A model generated the notes under the pieces. That model was not told the DNA's origin. It made no database searches and saw only the letters and a program-made list of their open reading frames with translations. The position numbers were made by a program, and so were the translations under genes. Below are positions 15,306 through 24,953 of a stretch of DNA of 64,000 nucleotides, one piece after another (within the stretch, counting starts at the first letter, position 1; every line of letters starts with the position of its first letter). Origin of the DNA: Paenilisteria riparia FSL S10-1204 (GTDB lineage: Bacteria; Bacillota; Bacilli; Lactobacillales; Listeriaceae); assembly GCF_000525995.1 (NCBI RefSeq), contig NZ_AODL01000006.1:121204-185203 (forward strand), in the 5' to 3' direction.

Positions 15306-16133
15306 TTAGCTAATCACGCAACAATACGAACTCATCGGTAATAGGTCATCTAGTTGTATTAACTTGGTTTGTGTTAGTAGCAGCTCTTTAAACTTAGTGG
15401 GCAATGCTTCTTGTTTCGCGATTTCTTCTGCGATATTCTGTGTCACGAATGAAGCTTCCCAGCGCGCGTCTTGCATTTCTTTGGTCCAAATATCGCCTTC
15501 ACTCGTTATTCTCCAATCTTGTTCTTGCGCCATTTCTTGGATGTCTGCTGGGGTGATGAATGTTCGGACGTTGGACTTGGTTTCGGATTTGAACGCTTCG
15601 TATTGGGCTTGTACAAGGACTGCGAGTAAGTGGGATTGTTGGCGGGAGTCGCTGATTTGTGGATTCCATTCCGCGAAGCAGATTCGCTTTGCCCATTTTT
15701 TCAAGGTTGTGAGCATTTCTAAAAACTCGGATTTGGTGCTGAAATACCAGGATGCGTACGAGATCACTGCGACGTCGAATGTGTTTGCTTCAAAAGTTAT
15801 GTCGCCGCGTAAAATGTCGGTTTCTAGTTGAAATTCGATGCGGCTTCCTAATTCGGACTGTTTCAAATGTGTGGTGGATTGGGCTAGTGTGAACGGGGCG
15901 CCGTAGTCTGGGGATGCGATGTCAATGGCGTGAACGGAGCCTGATGTGCCAACGTAATGTGCTAAAACGGCGGTGGTGTCTCCTTGTCCGCAGCCGACTT
16001 CGAGGACGTGCTCGCCTTCTTTTATCTGCCAAAATTCGGCCAATTTCATACGGTGTTCGGTTTGTACTAGCTGAATGTCATCTGATGCTGCGTCGCGCAA
16101 CATGCAGGATACGATTTTTTCAAGGTTTTTCAT
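15306..16133 (-). CDS. SAM-dependent methyltransferase
   Basis: A 275-aa class I methyltransferase. The SAM-binding motif I is HVLEVGCGQGDTTAVLAHYV, followed by the acidic motif II VHAIDIASPDYG and later TFDVAVISYASWYF. Its substrate is not evident; the family includes small-molecule methyltransferases. I start at the ATG at 16133 rather than the GTG at 16142, because AGGAGTG lies directly against the GTG. It is monocistronic, convergent with regulator 4 and divergent from the phosphatase gene. Confidence 0.75.
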   Translation of the reverse strand: MKNLEKIVSCMLRDAASDDIQLVQTEHRMKLAEFWQIKEGEHVLEVGCGQGDTTAVLAHYVGTSGSVHAIDIASPDYGAPFTLAQSTTHLKQSELGSRIEFQLETDILRGDITFEANTFDVAVISYASWYFSTKSEFLEMLTTLKKWAKRICFAEWNPQISDSRQQSHLLAVLVQAQYEAFKSETKSNVRTFITPADIQEMAQEQDWRITSEGDIWTKEMQDARWEASFVTQNIAEEIAKQEALPTKFKELLLTQTKLIQLDDLLPMSSYCCVIS

Positions 16134-16268
16134 TTTTTTCACTCCTGTTTTTGTGTTTTTAACGCCTTACTTTACAATTTTAAGCAGTTTCTTAACGTTC
16201 TCTTTACTAAACCTCCAAACAAATCGGCTTTTTGATGGCTATAATAAAGCTCATGAGGAGGGGAAAAG

Positions 16269-17162
16269 ATGAATAAATTTGTAACTGTTACTGGTGTTAT
16301 TGTTGTTAGTAGTTCGTTGTTGCTTGCGGGGTGCAATCCTGGGGATATCGATTCGTTCGCGGCGAAGCAAACGCAAAATCAAGTGAAGCCTGGTGCTCAG
16401 ATTAAGCTGGATGGCGCGGTGAATATTCGTGATTTAGGTGGCTATAAGGCGGCAAATGGGAAAACGATTAAGCCTCATAAGCTGATTCGTGCGGCCGAAC
16501 TTACCAATCTTTCGAAAGATGATATTAAAAAGCTGACTGCTACATACAAGTTGGCGACGATTGTGGATTTCCGGACGGATTCGGAAGTAAAAGCAAAGCC
16601 TGACCCAACGATTAAGCATGTAGACTATATTCATGATTCGATTATGAAAGACAATGGCGCGTCCACTAGCATGGCTGACTTAATGAAGAGCTTGGCGACA
16701 ATGGATAATCCGGAAGATTTCTTGATTGCTGCGAATAAAAGTTTCGTGACAGATCCACAATCTATCGCTGGTTACAAATTATTTTTCCAAGAGCTGTTGG
16801 ATAACAAAAATGGTGCGGTTCTCTGGCACTGCACGGCTGGTAAAGATCGGACTGGTTTTGGTACAGCGCTCGTTCTGTCTGCACTTGGCGTGAAGCAGGA
16901 CACGATTATGAAGGATTTCTTGCTTTCCAACAAATATCGCGCGGCTGAGAACAAACAGACGCTGGATGCCCTTGCCAAACAAACCGATAATAAAAAGGTG
17001 CTGGATGGCATGAAAGCGATTCTTGAAGTTCGCCCGGCTTATCTGAACGCGGCGTTTGACGAAATCAAAGCCAAATACGGTAGCACAGACGCATTCCTCA
17101 AAAAAGGACTCGGACTTTCCTCGAAAGATATTCAAAAACTACAAAAAATGTATTTACAATAA
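16269..17162 (+). CDS. Lipoprotein tyrosine/lipid phosphatase (LipA-like)
   Basis: A 297-aa lipoprotein with signal peptide MNKFVTVTGVIVVSSSLLLA ending in the lipobox LLAGC. A dual-specificity-type phosphatase domain follows: LDGAVNIRDLGGYKAANG, then the Cys-x5-Arg signature HCTAGKDRTGFG (Cys nucleophile and Arg). It resembles the secreted phosphatase LipA described in Listeria monocytogenes, which acts on phosphotyrosine and phosphoinositides, but orthology is not proven here. AGGAGGGG precedes the ATG, and TATAAT at 16240-16245 may be its -10. It is probably anchored on the outer face of the membrane. Confidence 0.85.
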   Translation: MNKFVTVTGVIVVSSSLLLAGCNPGDIDSFAAKQTQNQVKPGAQIKLDGAVNIRDLGGYKAANGKTIKPHKLIRAAELTNLSKDDIKKLTATYKLATIVDFRTDSEVKAKPDPTIKHVDYIHDSIMKDNGASTSMADLMKSLATMDNPEDFLIAANKSFVTDPQSIAGYKLFFQELLDNKNGAVLWHCTAGKDRTGFGTALVLSALGVKQDTIMKDFLLSNKYRAAENKQTLDALAKQTDNKKVLDGMKAILEVRPAYLNAAFDEIKAKYGSTDAFLKKGLGLSSKDIQKLQKMYLQ

Positions 17163-17170
17163 AGGAAAAA

Positions 17171-17224
17171 ATGTGATTGGCAAACCCGCGCAAAACAAAG
17201 CGCAAATTGCCAGTCACATTTTTG
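17171..17224. terminator. Bidirectional terminator
   Basis: AATGTGATTGGCAAA and TTGCCAGTCACATTT form a long stem with one mismatch, with A and T runs on either side. It separates the convergent phosphatase gene and the 17229-17486 gene. Confidence 0.8.
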
Positions 17225-17228
17225 TTTA

Positions 17229-17486
17229 TTATTCGATTTCTTCTCCGTAAAACTTAGTTTTGGCACGACAAATTGGGCATTTTACTTTGTGTTTCTCGCT
17301 TTTGCAATGACCTTCGTTGTCTCGTGATACTAAACGATATGCTTTTTTAAGTAGCGGGATGGCGATGACTACGCCGATTAGTGTCATTAATGCGATGAAA
17401 CCTAAGAAAATCAGGCTTGCTGCTACACCAATCACAAAGATTTTCTTTATTGTATGTCCTAGATCAAAGCGTTCTTCCTCTTCCAT
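17229..17486 (-). CDS. Small membrane protein with zinc-ribbon-like tail
   Basis: An 85-aa protein with one strong hydrophobic segment (about 12-45: IKKIFVIGVAASLIFLGFIA onward) and a C-terminal Cys/His-rich tail (HCKSEKHKVKCPICRAKTKF) that could bind a metal. GGGAGC precedes the ATG. Function unknown. Confidence 0.6.
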   Translation of the reverse strand: MEEEERFDLGHTIKKIFVIGVAASLIFLGFIALMTLIGVVIAIPLLKKAYRLVSRDNEGHCKSEKHKVKCPICRAKTKFYGEEIE

Positions 17487-17535
17487 TTCGAATCAGCTCC
17501 CTAGATAATTTTTCTTCCAATTTCAGCATAACACG

Positions 17536-18357
17536 TTACTCCTCAAAATCAAGCAAAAACTGACCAAGGCCACCAGTATCATGATGTCCTGCGATATAAT
17601 CAGCAATCGCCAATGTTTCGGGAATGCTGTTTTCCATCGCAACGCCCATTTTGGCAAGTTCAATCATGCCAATGTCATTTTCATTATCGCCAAATGCAAT
17701 TGTTGTTTCTAAATCTAGCCATCCTGCTTCGTCTAAAAACGCTAATCCATGCGCTTTATCAATTCCTACGTTCATGATATCTACTAAAGTTTCACCGGAA
17801 GACATGACCGATAATGGGAGTTTTTCCAAGGCATCGCGTACTGCTTGGCGTGTTTCTGCTTCATCTGATAGTACGAGAACTTTTAGTGGGAACTCGCCTG
17901 CTTGAACAATTTCGCCAACGACGTCATCTGTAATTGTTAGTGGAACTTGTTCGTTTTCTGGAAGTGTTTTGTTCGCTTTGAGAAATCCGGCAATTTTCCC
18001 AGTTGGGGTTGGGCCTAGAATACGCTCTGTCGTGTAGACGTGATAATCGACACCATATTCGCGAACCGTTTCGATGACTTGCGCCAATAAATCATAGGAA
18101 ATATCGCTTTTCATCAGGATTTCGTTATTAACAAAATCACGTACTAGCGCGCCGTTACACGAAATAACTGGCATCTTGATATCTAGCTCATGCACGAACG
18201 GCATTATCGCTAAATCAAGCCTCCCCGTCGCTAATACTAGCTTCTTGCCTGCCTTCTGCCAATCCAATAATACTTCTTTATTCAGCGGCTGAATCTCTGC
18301 TCCACCTTTTGCAAGCAGCGTGCCGTCCATATCCGTTACAACTGTCTCCATTTTCAC
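17536..18357 (-). CDS. Cof-type HAD-superfamily sugar phosphatase
   Basis: About 273 aa. HAD motif I is VVTDMDGTLLAKG, motif II VISCNGALV, and motifs III/IV AHGLAFLDE and AFGDNENDIGMIELA. Cof-like enzymes dephosphorylate sugar phosphates or nucleotides in the cytosol. It follows the PRD regulator of the ascorbate operon almost without a gap, so it is probably the last cistron and may drain accumulating sugar phosphates. I take the GTG at 18357, 6 nt from AAGGTG; the GTG at 18366 and the ATG at 18351 are alternatives. Confidence 0.82.
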   Translation of the reverse strand: MKMETVVTDMDGTLLAKGGAEIQPLNKEVLLDWQKAGKKLVLATGRLDLAIMPFVHELDIKMPVISCNGALVRDFVNNEILMKSDISYDLLAQVIETVREYGVDYHVYTTERILGPTPTGKIAGFLKANKTLPENEQVPLTITDDVVGEIVQAGEFPLKVLVLSDEAETRQAVRDALEKLPLSVMSSGETLVDIMNVGIDKAHGLAFLDEAGWLDLETTIAFGDNENDIGMIELAKMGVAMENSIPETLAIADYIAGHHDTGGLGQFLLDFEE

Positions 18358-18362
18358 AAAAA

Positions 18363-20417
18363 TCACCTTCCAACACTCATTTGAAACGCCTCAAAAAGCT
18401 TCACGCCATTTTCCAAGTTTGCCAAAAACGAAGAATTTAGTAGCACATCGAGCTCGAATAAAAGCGGGACATGCGTCATTTTTTCCTCGGTCGCTAGCAA
18501 AATAAATAAGTTTACCGATTCACCGTGTATGCAAAATGGCTCCTTCACGTGCAACATGCTAATGCCTGGCTGGAAAGAACCGTTTCGATAGTCCGTATGT
18601 AACAAAATCACGCCTTGAAACAAAATCATCAAACGCTTGTCTTCCATTACGTCATGCGCGATTTGCTCCATATATTCCGTCCTGATCCACTTACGATCAA
18701 GTAGCGGTTTGGCAAGCAGCGACAACACATCCCTAAGCGACTCCACCTGCCCCTCTTCGAAAAACAATTCCTCTTTCCGAAAATCAGCTAGCGTCACTAA
18801 ATCTGAATGCACCACTGCGCGATCCTCATCGGTATACAACAACTCCACTTGGTCAAGCAATCGCTCATCCGGGGCGCCATTACTACTCGAATTATAAAGC
18901 AGTTTGCGTAACTTGTCACGCCTTCCCATCACCTTATCCGGACTCTTCTTAATATTAAAAAGCCGCCGCTTATCCTCCTCAGACAGCACAGCCCCAACAT
19001 AAATCGTCTGCCCCGTCGTATGAATATACTGCATATCCGTCGTCACACAAAAATTAATTTTTTGATTCAAAAATGGCGCCATTCCCGTTGGAAAAATGCC
19101 TTCCAATACCATCTCGGGCAACAATTGCTTAATTTGCGTCGCTAAAAGCGAATTTAGCACATCTGAATAATCCGACACAATAATCCATTTCGCCGGCGCC
19201 TTTTTGGACTGTTCTTTCACAATCGCCTCTTCAAAAAACAACGCAATGCCCGCAATTTCTTGTTTTGTTAAACCATAGGCAAAATATTTCTGGAAAAGCC
19301 AGTTCGGCGATAAGGTTTGGACCATTTTTTCAGTAAGACGGTATACTTTTTGATATTGTTTGGAGACTTCATGTAGGACCGGTGGGTGGATTTTGATTTG
19401 GAAAACATGGCGGTAATGAATGACTTTGATGTGGGTTTGAATGTTTTCTACCAGGCGATAGCGTAATTTGAAGTAGATTCCTGAAATTTGTTCGAAGATG
19501 GTGACCATTGTTTCGGTCAACTGGACGAGTTCTTCAAATGGGGAACTTTTGAAATGGCCGTCTACGTTTTTTTCTACGCAAAGAAGAAGCATGCCGTAAT
19601 AGAGTGCCTCTTCTTGGGGAACGGGCTGCTGGAACACTTGGGAGACAACACTTAGCATCGTGTCTGCCGCTCGGTATTCTAGCCGTTCCATAATTACAAT
19701 TCGTTCGGAAATTTGCCATTCTGGATGTTTTCCGGCATCACTCCGCCGCGCAAAAAGCAATATTGCCTGCGCCAGCCGCTTCACATCGTTTCCCGAAATC
19801 TCCTTGTTCAAAATCTGTTCCGTCTGCCGCAAAGCCGCCTCTAAGTCCGCCAATTGCGCACAATCTAAAGCCGCAACCCGCGCTAAAAAAGCAAAAGTCT
19901 GCTCTTGGCCACCCTCACCCATTCTGTGAATCACTTGGTAAATCTGCGTCCGCCGCTCCCGCTCCGACATATCTAAAAAATAGCCACGCGCCTTGTTCGA
20001 CAACACTTCTCGGCTCTCCTTTAGCGACGCAATGTCCTTTACAATCGTATTTCGCGAAACATCGAAAATCTCCATAAAATCTCGCAAAAACCATTTTCTT
20101 AATTCCAGTAAGATTAATAATTCCAAAACTTGTCTACGTTCGCTCGTTTTTAACGTATATTGGTGCGTTTCACTTTCTGCCAGCCAGTCTTTGATTTGGT
20201 CGGCTTGTTCTGCATTAATAACCAAACCACCACCTGTTTTGCGGTAAACAGGCGGTAATTTGACATGTCGCAACATCGTATCTAATTTTTCGGTGTAGTA
20301 ATAGATCATTCGGCGGGAAAGCCCTGCTGCGTTGGCCATCGCCGTAATACTCGAAATCTCTAGGCGTTCGCTTAAAATTTTAAGGAATAAGCAGTAATTC
20401 GTATCTAAATGTAGCAT
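18363..20417 (-). CDS. PRD-containing transcriptional regulator of the ascorbate operon
   Basis: A 684-aa MtlR/LicR-type activator: N-terminal winged helix-turn-helix domains (MLHLDTNYCLFLKILSERLE; AAGLSRRMIYYYTEKLD), two PRD domains (conserved His near VIHYRHVFQIKIHP), an EIIB-like segment (WIIVSDYSDVLNSLLATQIK), and a C-terminal EIIA-like domain with HTDYRNGSFQPG. Phosphorylation by HPr and the PTS EIIs would link its activity to ascorbate uptake and catabolite control. It lies downstream of ulaF in the same direction, so regulator and enzymes are co-transcribed. The start at the ATG at 20417 is preferred over the TTG at 20438. Confidence 0.85.
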   Translation of the reverse strand: MLHLDTNYCLFLKILSERLEISSITAMANAAGLSRRMIYYYTEKLDTMLRHVKLPPVYRKTGGGLVINAEQADQIKDWLAESETHQYTLKTSERRQVLELLILLELRKWFLRDFMEIFDVSRNTIVKDIASLKESREVLSNKARGYFLDMSERERRTQIYQVIHRMGEGGQEQTFAFLARVAALDCAQLADLEAALRQTEQILNKEISGNDVKRLAQAILLFARRSDAGKHPEWQISERIVIMERLEYRAADTMLSVVSQVFQQPVPQEEALYYGMLLLCVEKNVDGHFKSSPFEELVQLTETMVTIFEQISGIYFKLRYRLVENIQTHIKVIHYRHVFQIKIHPPVLHEVSKQYQKVYRLTEKMVQTLSPNWLFQKYFAYGLTKQEIAGIALFFEEAIVKEQSKKAPAKWIIVSDYSDVLNSLLATQIKQLLPEMVLEGIFPTGMAPFLNQKINFCVTTDMQYIHTTGQTIYVGAVLSEEDKRRLFNIKKSPDKVMGRRDKLRKLLYNSSSNGAPDERLLDQVELLYTDEDRAVVHSDLVTLADFRKEELFFEEGQVESLRDVLSLLAKPLLDRKWIRTEYMEQIAHDVMEDKRLMILFQGVILLHTDYRNGSFQPGISMLHVKEPFCIHGESVNLFILLATEEKMTHVPLLFELDVLLNSSFLANLENGVKLFEAFQMSVGR

Positions 20418-20468
20418 TTTCTTCGCCTGCCTTTGCAAGTAAGGTTTCTAACACCATCATATCACAAA

Positions 20469-21188
20469 CTACTCCTGGCCATAGTATGCGTCCGCGCCAT
20501 GTTTCCGGTAGTAATGTTTGTCTAAAAGATAACTCGGAATCGCCGTCAAATCATGCTCCAATTGCTCCGATTGGAACGCCATATCCGCTACTTCATCTAA
20601 AATCAAGCTATGTTCCACCGCTTTTGCCGCCGTTTTGCCCCATGTGAAGGGACCGTGACTGCTCACAATCACACCTGGAACCGCAGTTGGATCAAGTCCG
20701 CGATTTTTGAAAGTTTCTACAATCACGTTCCCCGTCTCCGCTTCATAATCTTGCGTAATCTCCGTCGCTGTCAATTCGCGCGTACAAGGAACTTGACCGT
20801 AGAAAGCATCGGCATGCGTTGTCCCATAAGCCGGAATATCGCGTTTGGCCTGTGCCCAAGCCACCGCCCACTTCGAATGCGTATGCACAACCGCTCCGAT
20901 TTCAGGAAATTCCCGATACAAAATCACATGTGTCGCCAAGTCCGACGAAGGCGCCAAAACATCTTCCATCAGCGTTTTGCCGTCCAAATCCGTCACGACC
21001 ATGTCTTCTGCCCGCATCACGTCATACGCGACACCACTTGGTTTTATCACAATCACGCCGAGTTCCCGATCAATCACGCTCACATTTCCCCACGTTAATT
21101 TCACGAGACCTGCTTTTGGTAACGCTAAGTTCGCCTCAAACACCTCTTGCTTCAAAACTGTCAAACGCTTGCTGTCCAATGTAATCAT
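20469..21188 (-). CDS. ulaF: L-ribulose-5-phosphate 4-epimerase (UlaF type)
   Basis: A 239-aa class II aldolase-fold epimerase: [29 protein letters not shown], the zinc histidines in [14 protein letters not shown], and [19 protein letters not shown]. It converts L-ribulose-5-P to D-xylulose-5-P, the last step of ascorbate catabolism into the pentose phosphate pathway. AAGGAGG precedes the ATG. The gene overlaps the 3' end of ulaE by 53 nt in another frame. Confidence 0.92.
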   Translation of the reverse strand: MITLDSKRLTVLKQEVFEANLALPKAGLVKLTWGNVSVIDRELGVIVIKPSGVAYDVMRAEDMVVTDLDGKTLMEDVLAPSSDLATHVILYREFPEIGAVVHTHSKWAVAWAQAKRDIPAYGTTHADAFYGQVPCTRELTATEITQDYEAETGNVIVETFKNRGLDPTAVPGVIVSSHGPFTWGKTAAKAVEHSLILDEVADMAFQSEQLEHDLTAIPSYLLDKHYYRKHGADAYYGQE

Positions 21189-22038
21189 AGCCTGCCTCCT
21201 TCCATTTTGCCGTCAAAAAGGCTACTGCATCTTTGATTTCTTCCCGCGGATTGTCACTCGTCTCACTCCACATTTCAATCAAGAAAGATCCCGCGTAGTT
21301 CTGATTTTTCAGTGTTCGGAAACAGCCGACAAAATCAACGCAGCCAGTGCCGAATGGGACATTTTTAAATTTTCCAGGCGAATCCGCCGTCACTGCAAGC
21401 GTATCTTTCACATGCACCGCCGCAATTTGCGTCATGCCGAGTGCTAGCTCTTGTCCCGCGTCATTTTCAGGCCAAGCCGACAAATTTCCGATGTCCGGAT
21501 AGACGAGCAACCACGGCGAATACACTTGCGTCTTAATCTCCATATATTTCGAAATCGAGCTCATAAACGGATCATCCATAATTTCGATAGCCAGCGTCAC
21601 TTGTTTTGCCGACGCCCAATCACACGCTTTGCGCAAATTCTCGATAAAAAGGGCTCGCGTTGCCACACTTTTAGTCTCATAATACACATCATAGCCCGCC
21701 AGTTGAATCACGCGAACGCCGATATCACTCGCCAAATCAATCGCTTTTTTCATCAAAACAAGCCCAGCATCGCGCACCGCCGCATCATGCGAACCGAGTG
21801 GAAAACGGCGATGACCGCTCAAACAAATCGTCGGAATCCGCACACCCGTCGCAAAAACCGCGTCCACAATCGCCAGCCGTTCCTCCTGCGACCAATCAAG
21901 CCTTGCCAGCCGCATGTCCGTCTCATCAATCGACATCTCCACAAAATCAAAACCAAGCTCCCGTGCCATTTCCAATCGCGCTAACCATGTCAAATCCGCT
22001 GGTAATGCTTTTTCATAAATTCCAAGAGGGTTCACCAT
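21136..22038 (-). CDS. ulaE: L-xylulose/L-ribulose-5-phosphate 3-epimerase (UlaE type)
   Basis: A protein of about 300 aa with the xylose-isomerase-like TIM barrel and UlaE signatures: [11 protein letters not shown] near the start, [45 protein letters not shown] and [13 protein letters not shown]. It converts L-xylulose-5-P to L-ribulose-5-P. The long upstream frame extension lies inside ulaD and is spurious. I start at the ATG at 22038, 7 nt from GGGGGTGA; the ATG at 22044 is possible. It overlaps ulaF by 53 nt. Confidence 0.9.
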   Translation of the reverse strand: MVNPLGIYEKALPADLTWLARLEMARELGFDFVEMSIDETDMRLARLDWSQEERLAIVDAVFATGVRIPTICLSGHRRFPLGSHDAAVRDAGLVLMKKAIDLASDIGVRVIQLAGYDVYYETKSVATRALFIENLRKACDWASAKQVTLAIEIMDDPFMSSISKYMEIKTQVYSPWLLVYPDIGNLSAWPENDAGQELALGMTQIAAVHVKDTLAVTADSPGKFKNVPFGTGCVDFVGCFRTLKNQNYAGSFLIEMWSETSDNPREEIKDAVAFLTAKWKEAGYDYIGQQAFDSFEARGV

Positions 22039-22045
22039 TCGCATC

Positions 22046-22684
22046 TCACCCCCAAATCCGCGCAATTTCCGCTTTGAACTTTCGAGCCGCCTGTCTAGGA
22101 TCAGCCGCATCACGAATCCCACGTCCCGCAATAAACGTAAACACATCGATCCCCGCAAAAAGTGGCAATGTTTCCACCTCGAGGCCACCCGTCACCGAAA
22201 CCTTGAATCCCATCTCGACCAACCGACGAATCTTCGCCAAGTCCTTCTCGCCCCAAGTCTCACCAGCCAAAAGCGCATCACGACTTTGATGATACACCAC
22301 TTGCGTCAAGCCCGCCTGCTTCCATTCCGCGGCTAGCTCAAACGTCCAATCACCATAAAGCTCCACCTGCAAATCCTGCACTTCCTTCAAAGCCGCCTGC
22401 ATCGTCGGAATCGTCGCACAGCAAATCACTGTCATCCAATTCGCGCCTGCATCCGCGCAATTTTTGGCCACCGTCCCGCCAGCGTCCGCACATTTCGTAT
22501 CCGCCAAAATCGTTTTTTCAGGGTACAGCGCCCGCAAACAACGCACCGCTTCCATCCCTTCCGCGAGGCACAGAATCGTCCCTGCCTCAATCACGTCCAC
22601 CTCATCGCCGACCTGCGAAATCGAAGCCAGCGCCTCACTTAACACGCCATTATCCAGCGCAATTTGTAATTTTGGTAAAGCCAT
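22046..22684 (-). CDS. ulaD: 3-keto-L-gulonate-6-phosphate decarboxylase
   Basis: A 212-aa member of the orotidine-decarboxylase suprafamily: [27 protein letters not shown] with the Asp/Lys-type active site, [34 protein letters not shown], and [19 protein letters not shown] with the phosphate-binding Gly-Gly. It decarboxylates 3-keto-L-gulonate-6-P to L-xylulose-5-P. The ATG at 22684 is chosen by comparison with the known family start; a GTG at 22693 is also in frame. Confidence 0.92.
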   Translation of the reverse strand: MALPKLQIALDNGVLSEALASISQVGDEVDVIEAGTILCLAEGMEAVRCLRALYPEKTILADTKCADAGGTVAKNCADAGANWMTVICCATIPTMQAALKEVQDLQVELYGDWTFELAAEWKQAGLTQVVYHQSRDALLAGETWGEKDLAKIRRLVEMGFKVSVTGGLEVETLPLFAGIDVFTFIAGRGIRDAADPRQAARKFKAEIARIWG

Positions 22685-22693
22685 TCCATTCAC

Positions 22694-23173
22694 TCATCCC
22701 TTCTCCGTCACGTACTGCGTCACATCCGCATCATCAATCATCGCCAAAACCTCCGCAACATCCCGCATCGCACCCAATCGCGCAATCACGTCCGGCATCT
22801 CAAACACCGCCACAATCTGCGGAATCGCAACACCCGTATGAATCTCCGCCGACGTCGCTGCAAGCGTCACCAATACCGACACCGCTTTCCCATCCGAAAA
22901 AGTCACCGGCTCCTTCAACGTCACCAAACTAAACGCATCCCGATTCACACCATCTTCCGGTCTCGCATGCGGCATCGCCATCCCCGGCATCAACACATAA
23001 TACGGCCCATAATGTTCCGTCGAATCAATAATCGCCTGCGCATAGTCCGCGTCCACCGCACCACTTTTCACAAGCGGCGACACCGCCACACGCACTGCTT
23101 CCTGCCAAGAATCCGCGTCTGCCTGCAACAAAATCGAGTCATTATCCACCAAAGCCTGCTTCAAAGACAACAT
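22694..23173 (-). CDS. ulaC: PTS L-ascorbate EIIA component
   Basis: A 159-aa PTS_EIIA_2 protein. The phospho-histidine is in LMPGMAMPHARPEDGVN, and the N-terminal block MLSLKQALVDNDSILL is typical. It passes phosphate from HPr to UlaB. The ATG at 23173 lies 7 nt from GAGGAGG. It overlaps or abuts the ulaB stop, so it is coupled. Confidence 0.88.
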   Translation of the reverse strand: MLSLKQALVDNDSILLQADADSWQEAVRVAVSPLVKSGAVDADYAQAIIDSTEHYGPYYVLMPGMAMPHARPEDGVNRDAFSLVTLKEPVTFSDGKAVSVLVTLAATSAEIHTGVAIPQIVAVFEMPDVIARLGAMRDVAEVLAMIDDADVTQYVTEKG

Positions 23174-23175
23174 CG

Positions 23176-23466
23176 TCACACCTCCTCACTCACCAAACCG
23201 CTCAATTTCTCCTTAATTTCCGCATCATCCATCAAGTTATCCAGCCCAACAAGCGAGCCCTGCGTCCGCCCATCCAACTCATGAATCAAATGCTTCGAAG
23301 CCACCACAATATCATAGCCTCCCGCCTGCGATTTAGCCTCGCCAACACTACAATAATCGACCTTAAAGTCCGCCACACCGATTTCCCGCAACGCCTTTTC
23401 AATCTTCATTTTAATCACCATACTAGAACCCATTCCATTCCCACAAGCCGCTAAAACCTTCAACAT
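23176..23466 (-). CDS. ulaB: PTS L-ascorbate EIIB component
   Basis: A 96-aa EIIB starting MLKVLAACGNGMGSSMVIKM. The cysteine in AACGNGMGSS is the phospho-acceptor. It hands phosphate to ascorbate entering through UlaA. The ATG at 23466 is preferred because AAGAGG lies about 9 nt upstream; two earlier ATGs sit too close to it. Confidence 0.88.
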   Translation of the reverse strand: MLKVLAACGNGMGSSMVIKMKIEKALREIGVADFKVDYCSVGEAKSQAGGYDIVVASKHLIHELDGRTQGSLVGLDNLMDDAEIKEKLSGLVSEEV

Positions 23467-23490
23467 TTTCATCATCCTCTTTTCTTATTT

Positions 23491-24921
23491 TTATTCTAAC
23501 CCTTGATCGTACGCATTTCTGTCTTTCGCACGCAAATATTGCAACCACGGAATCGCCAGCAAGAACACCACAACAATCAAGAACCCGAAGCGACCTAAGT
23601 AATCCATCGCCACACCAGCCCACGGCCAGAACAACTCGAAATCAATGTTCCCATGCCAACCGCCGAACTTGTACAGCCCGAAAAACACAACCGCAAAAGC
23701 ACTAATCGCCACCTGCAAAATTCCCGAAACAAACGAGCAAATCATTGCAGCCCGCGTTCCACCACGCTTATTCGCATAAATCGCAATCGTCGCATTATCA
23801 AAGAACACCGGCACAAATCCCGTAATAATCAAGACTGGCGAATGAAACACCATCAACCCAATAATCGTGATAAACTGCCCAACCGCTCCAAAAATAAAGC
23901 CAAACAAAATAGCGTTCGGAGGCGCAAAATTATACGTCGCCGCACAATCCACCGCAGGAAGTGACCCAGGCAAAATCCGATTCGAAATCCCTTGGAAAGA
24001 AGTCGTTAATTCCGCCACAAACATCCGCACCCCTTGCATCAAAATCGCTAAGTAAACCGCAAAATAAAGCGACTGCGACAAAATATACATTGGAAAAGAA
24101 GTCGTCGGCGTAAACAACGGATTAATCTCACGTAAATAATCCTCACCAAGCACCGACATAATAATCCCGAAGAACAGCAACATCAACGTCCCCGTCGCCA
24201 CGATATTATCATGAAAAATCGACAACCATTTTGGCAATTTTATATTTTCAAGGTTCTTCTTAGGATCACCAAGTTTTCCAGCGACCTTATCCGTAATCCA
24301 AATCGCAAACATCTGCTGATGACCTACCGCAAAACCCGCATTCCCAGTCAAACGCTGCGTCGGACCAACCGTCAAATTAGAAGCAACCGCCCAGTATAGC
24401 CCAACGAGCACACCAACCATAATCGCCCCCGTCATATTCCGATACTCAGGGAAAATGAAGAATACTATCCACGTCACCGTCGTCGCCTGCTGCACCATAA
24501 TATGTCCCGTAATAAACAACGTCCGCAACTTCGTAAACTTGCGCAACAACACAACGACAATATTAAGAACAAACCCGATTAGCAACGAAATCATCGTCCA
24601 CGAAGTCGTCAAACCAATCGATTCCAACGCCGCATTCACCGCATTAAGCCCGAAATAAGGATCAATAACCGCCGCGTCCAACCCAAACCGATCCGAAAGC
24701 CCCGCTAAGATTGGCCGAAACGTCGTAACAAGCCCAGCCGCCCCAACGTTCAAGATCATATAACCAACCGTCGCCTTCACAAATCCCGCAAAACACTCAT
24801 AAATCGGTTTTCGCAGCAACACATACCCAATAAAAACAATAATCCCCACGAAAAATTCCGGCTTCTGCAAAATATTATTCGCAAACCACTCAAACCCATT
24901 CAACAAAAAATCCAAGCTCAC
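23491..24921 (-). CDS. ulaA: PTS L-ascorbate EIIC permease
   Basis: A 476-aa membrane protein with about eleven hydrophobic segments and UlaA-type motifs: FVKATVGYMILNVGAAGLVT, FGLNAVNAALESIGL, QRLTGNAGFAVGHQQMF, PGSLPAVDCAATYNFAPPNA. It imports L-ascorbate as L-ascorbate-6-P. It is second in the operon, after ulaG. Confidence 0.92.
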   Translation of the reverse strand: MSLDFLLNGFEWFANNILQKPEFFVGIIVFIGYVLLRKPIYECFAGFVKATVGYMILNVGAAGLVTTFRPILAGLSDRFGLDAAVIDPYFGLNAVNAALESIGLTTSWTMISLLIGFVLNIVVVLLRKFTKLRTLFITGHIMVQQATTVTWIVFFIFPEYRNMTGAIMVGVLVGLYWAVASNLTVGPTQRLTGNAGFAVGHQQMFAIWITDKVAGKLGDPKKNLENIKLPKWLSIFHDNIVATGTLMLLFFGIIMSVLGEDYLREINPLFTPTTSFPMYILSQSLYFAVYLAILMQGVRMFVAELTTSFQGISNRILPGSLPAVDCAATYNFAPPNAILFGFIFGAVGQFITIIGLMVFHSPVLIITGFVPVFFDNATIAIYANKRGGTRAAMICSFVSGILQVAISAFAVVFFGLYKFGGWHGNIDFELFWPWAGVAMDYLGRFGFLIVVVFLLAIPWLQYLRAKDRNAYDQGLE

Positions 24922-24953
24922 CCACTCCTTTTAAGTTTCATCAAGCTGAACAT

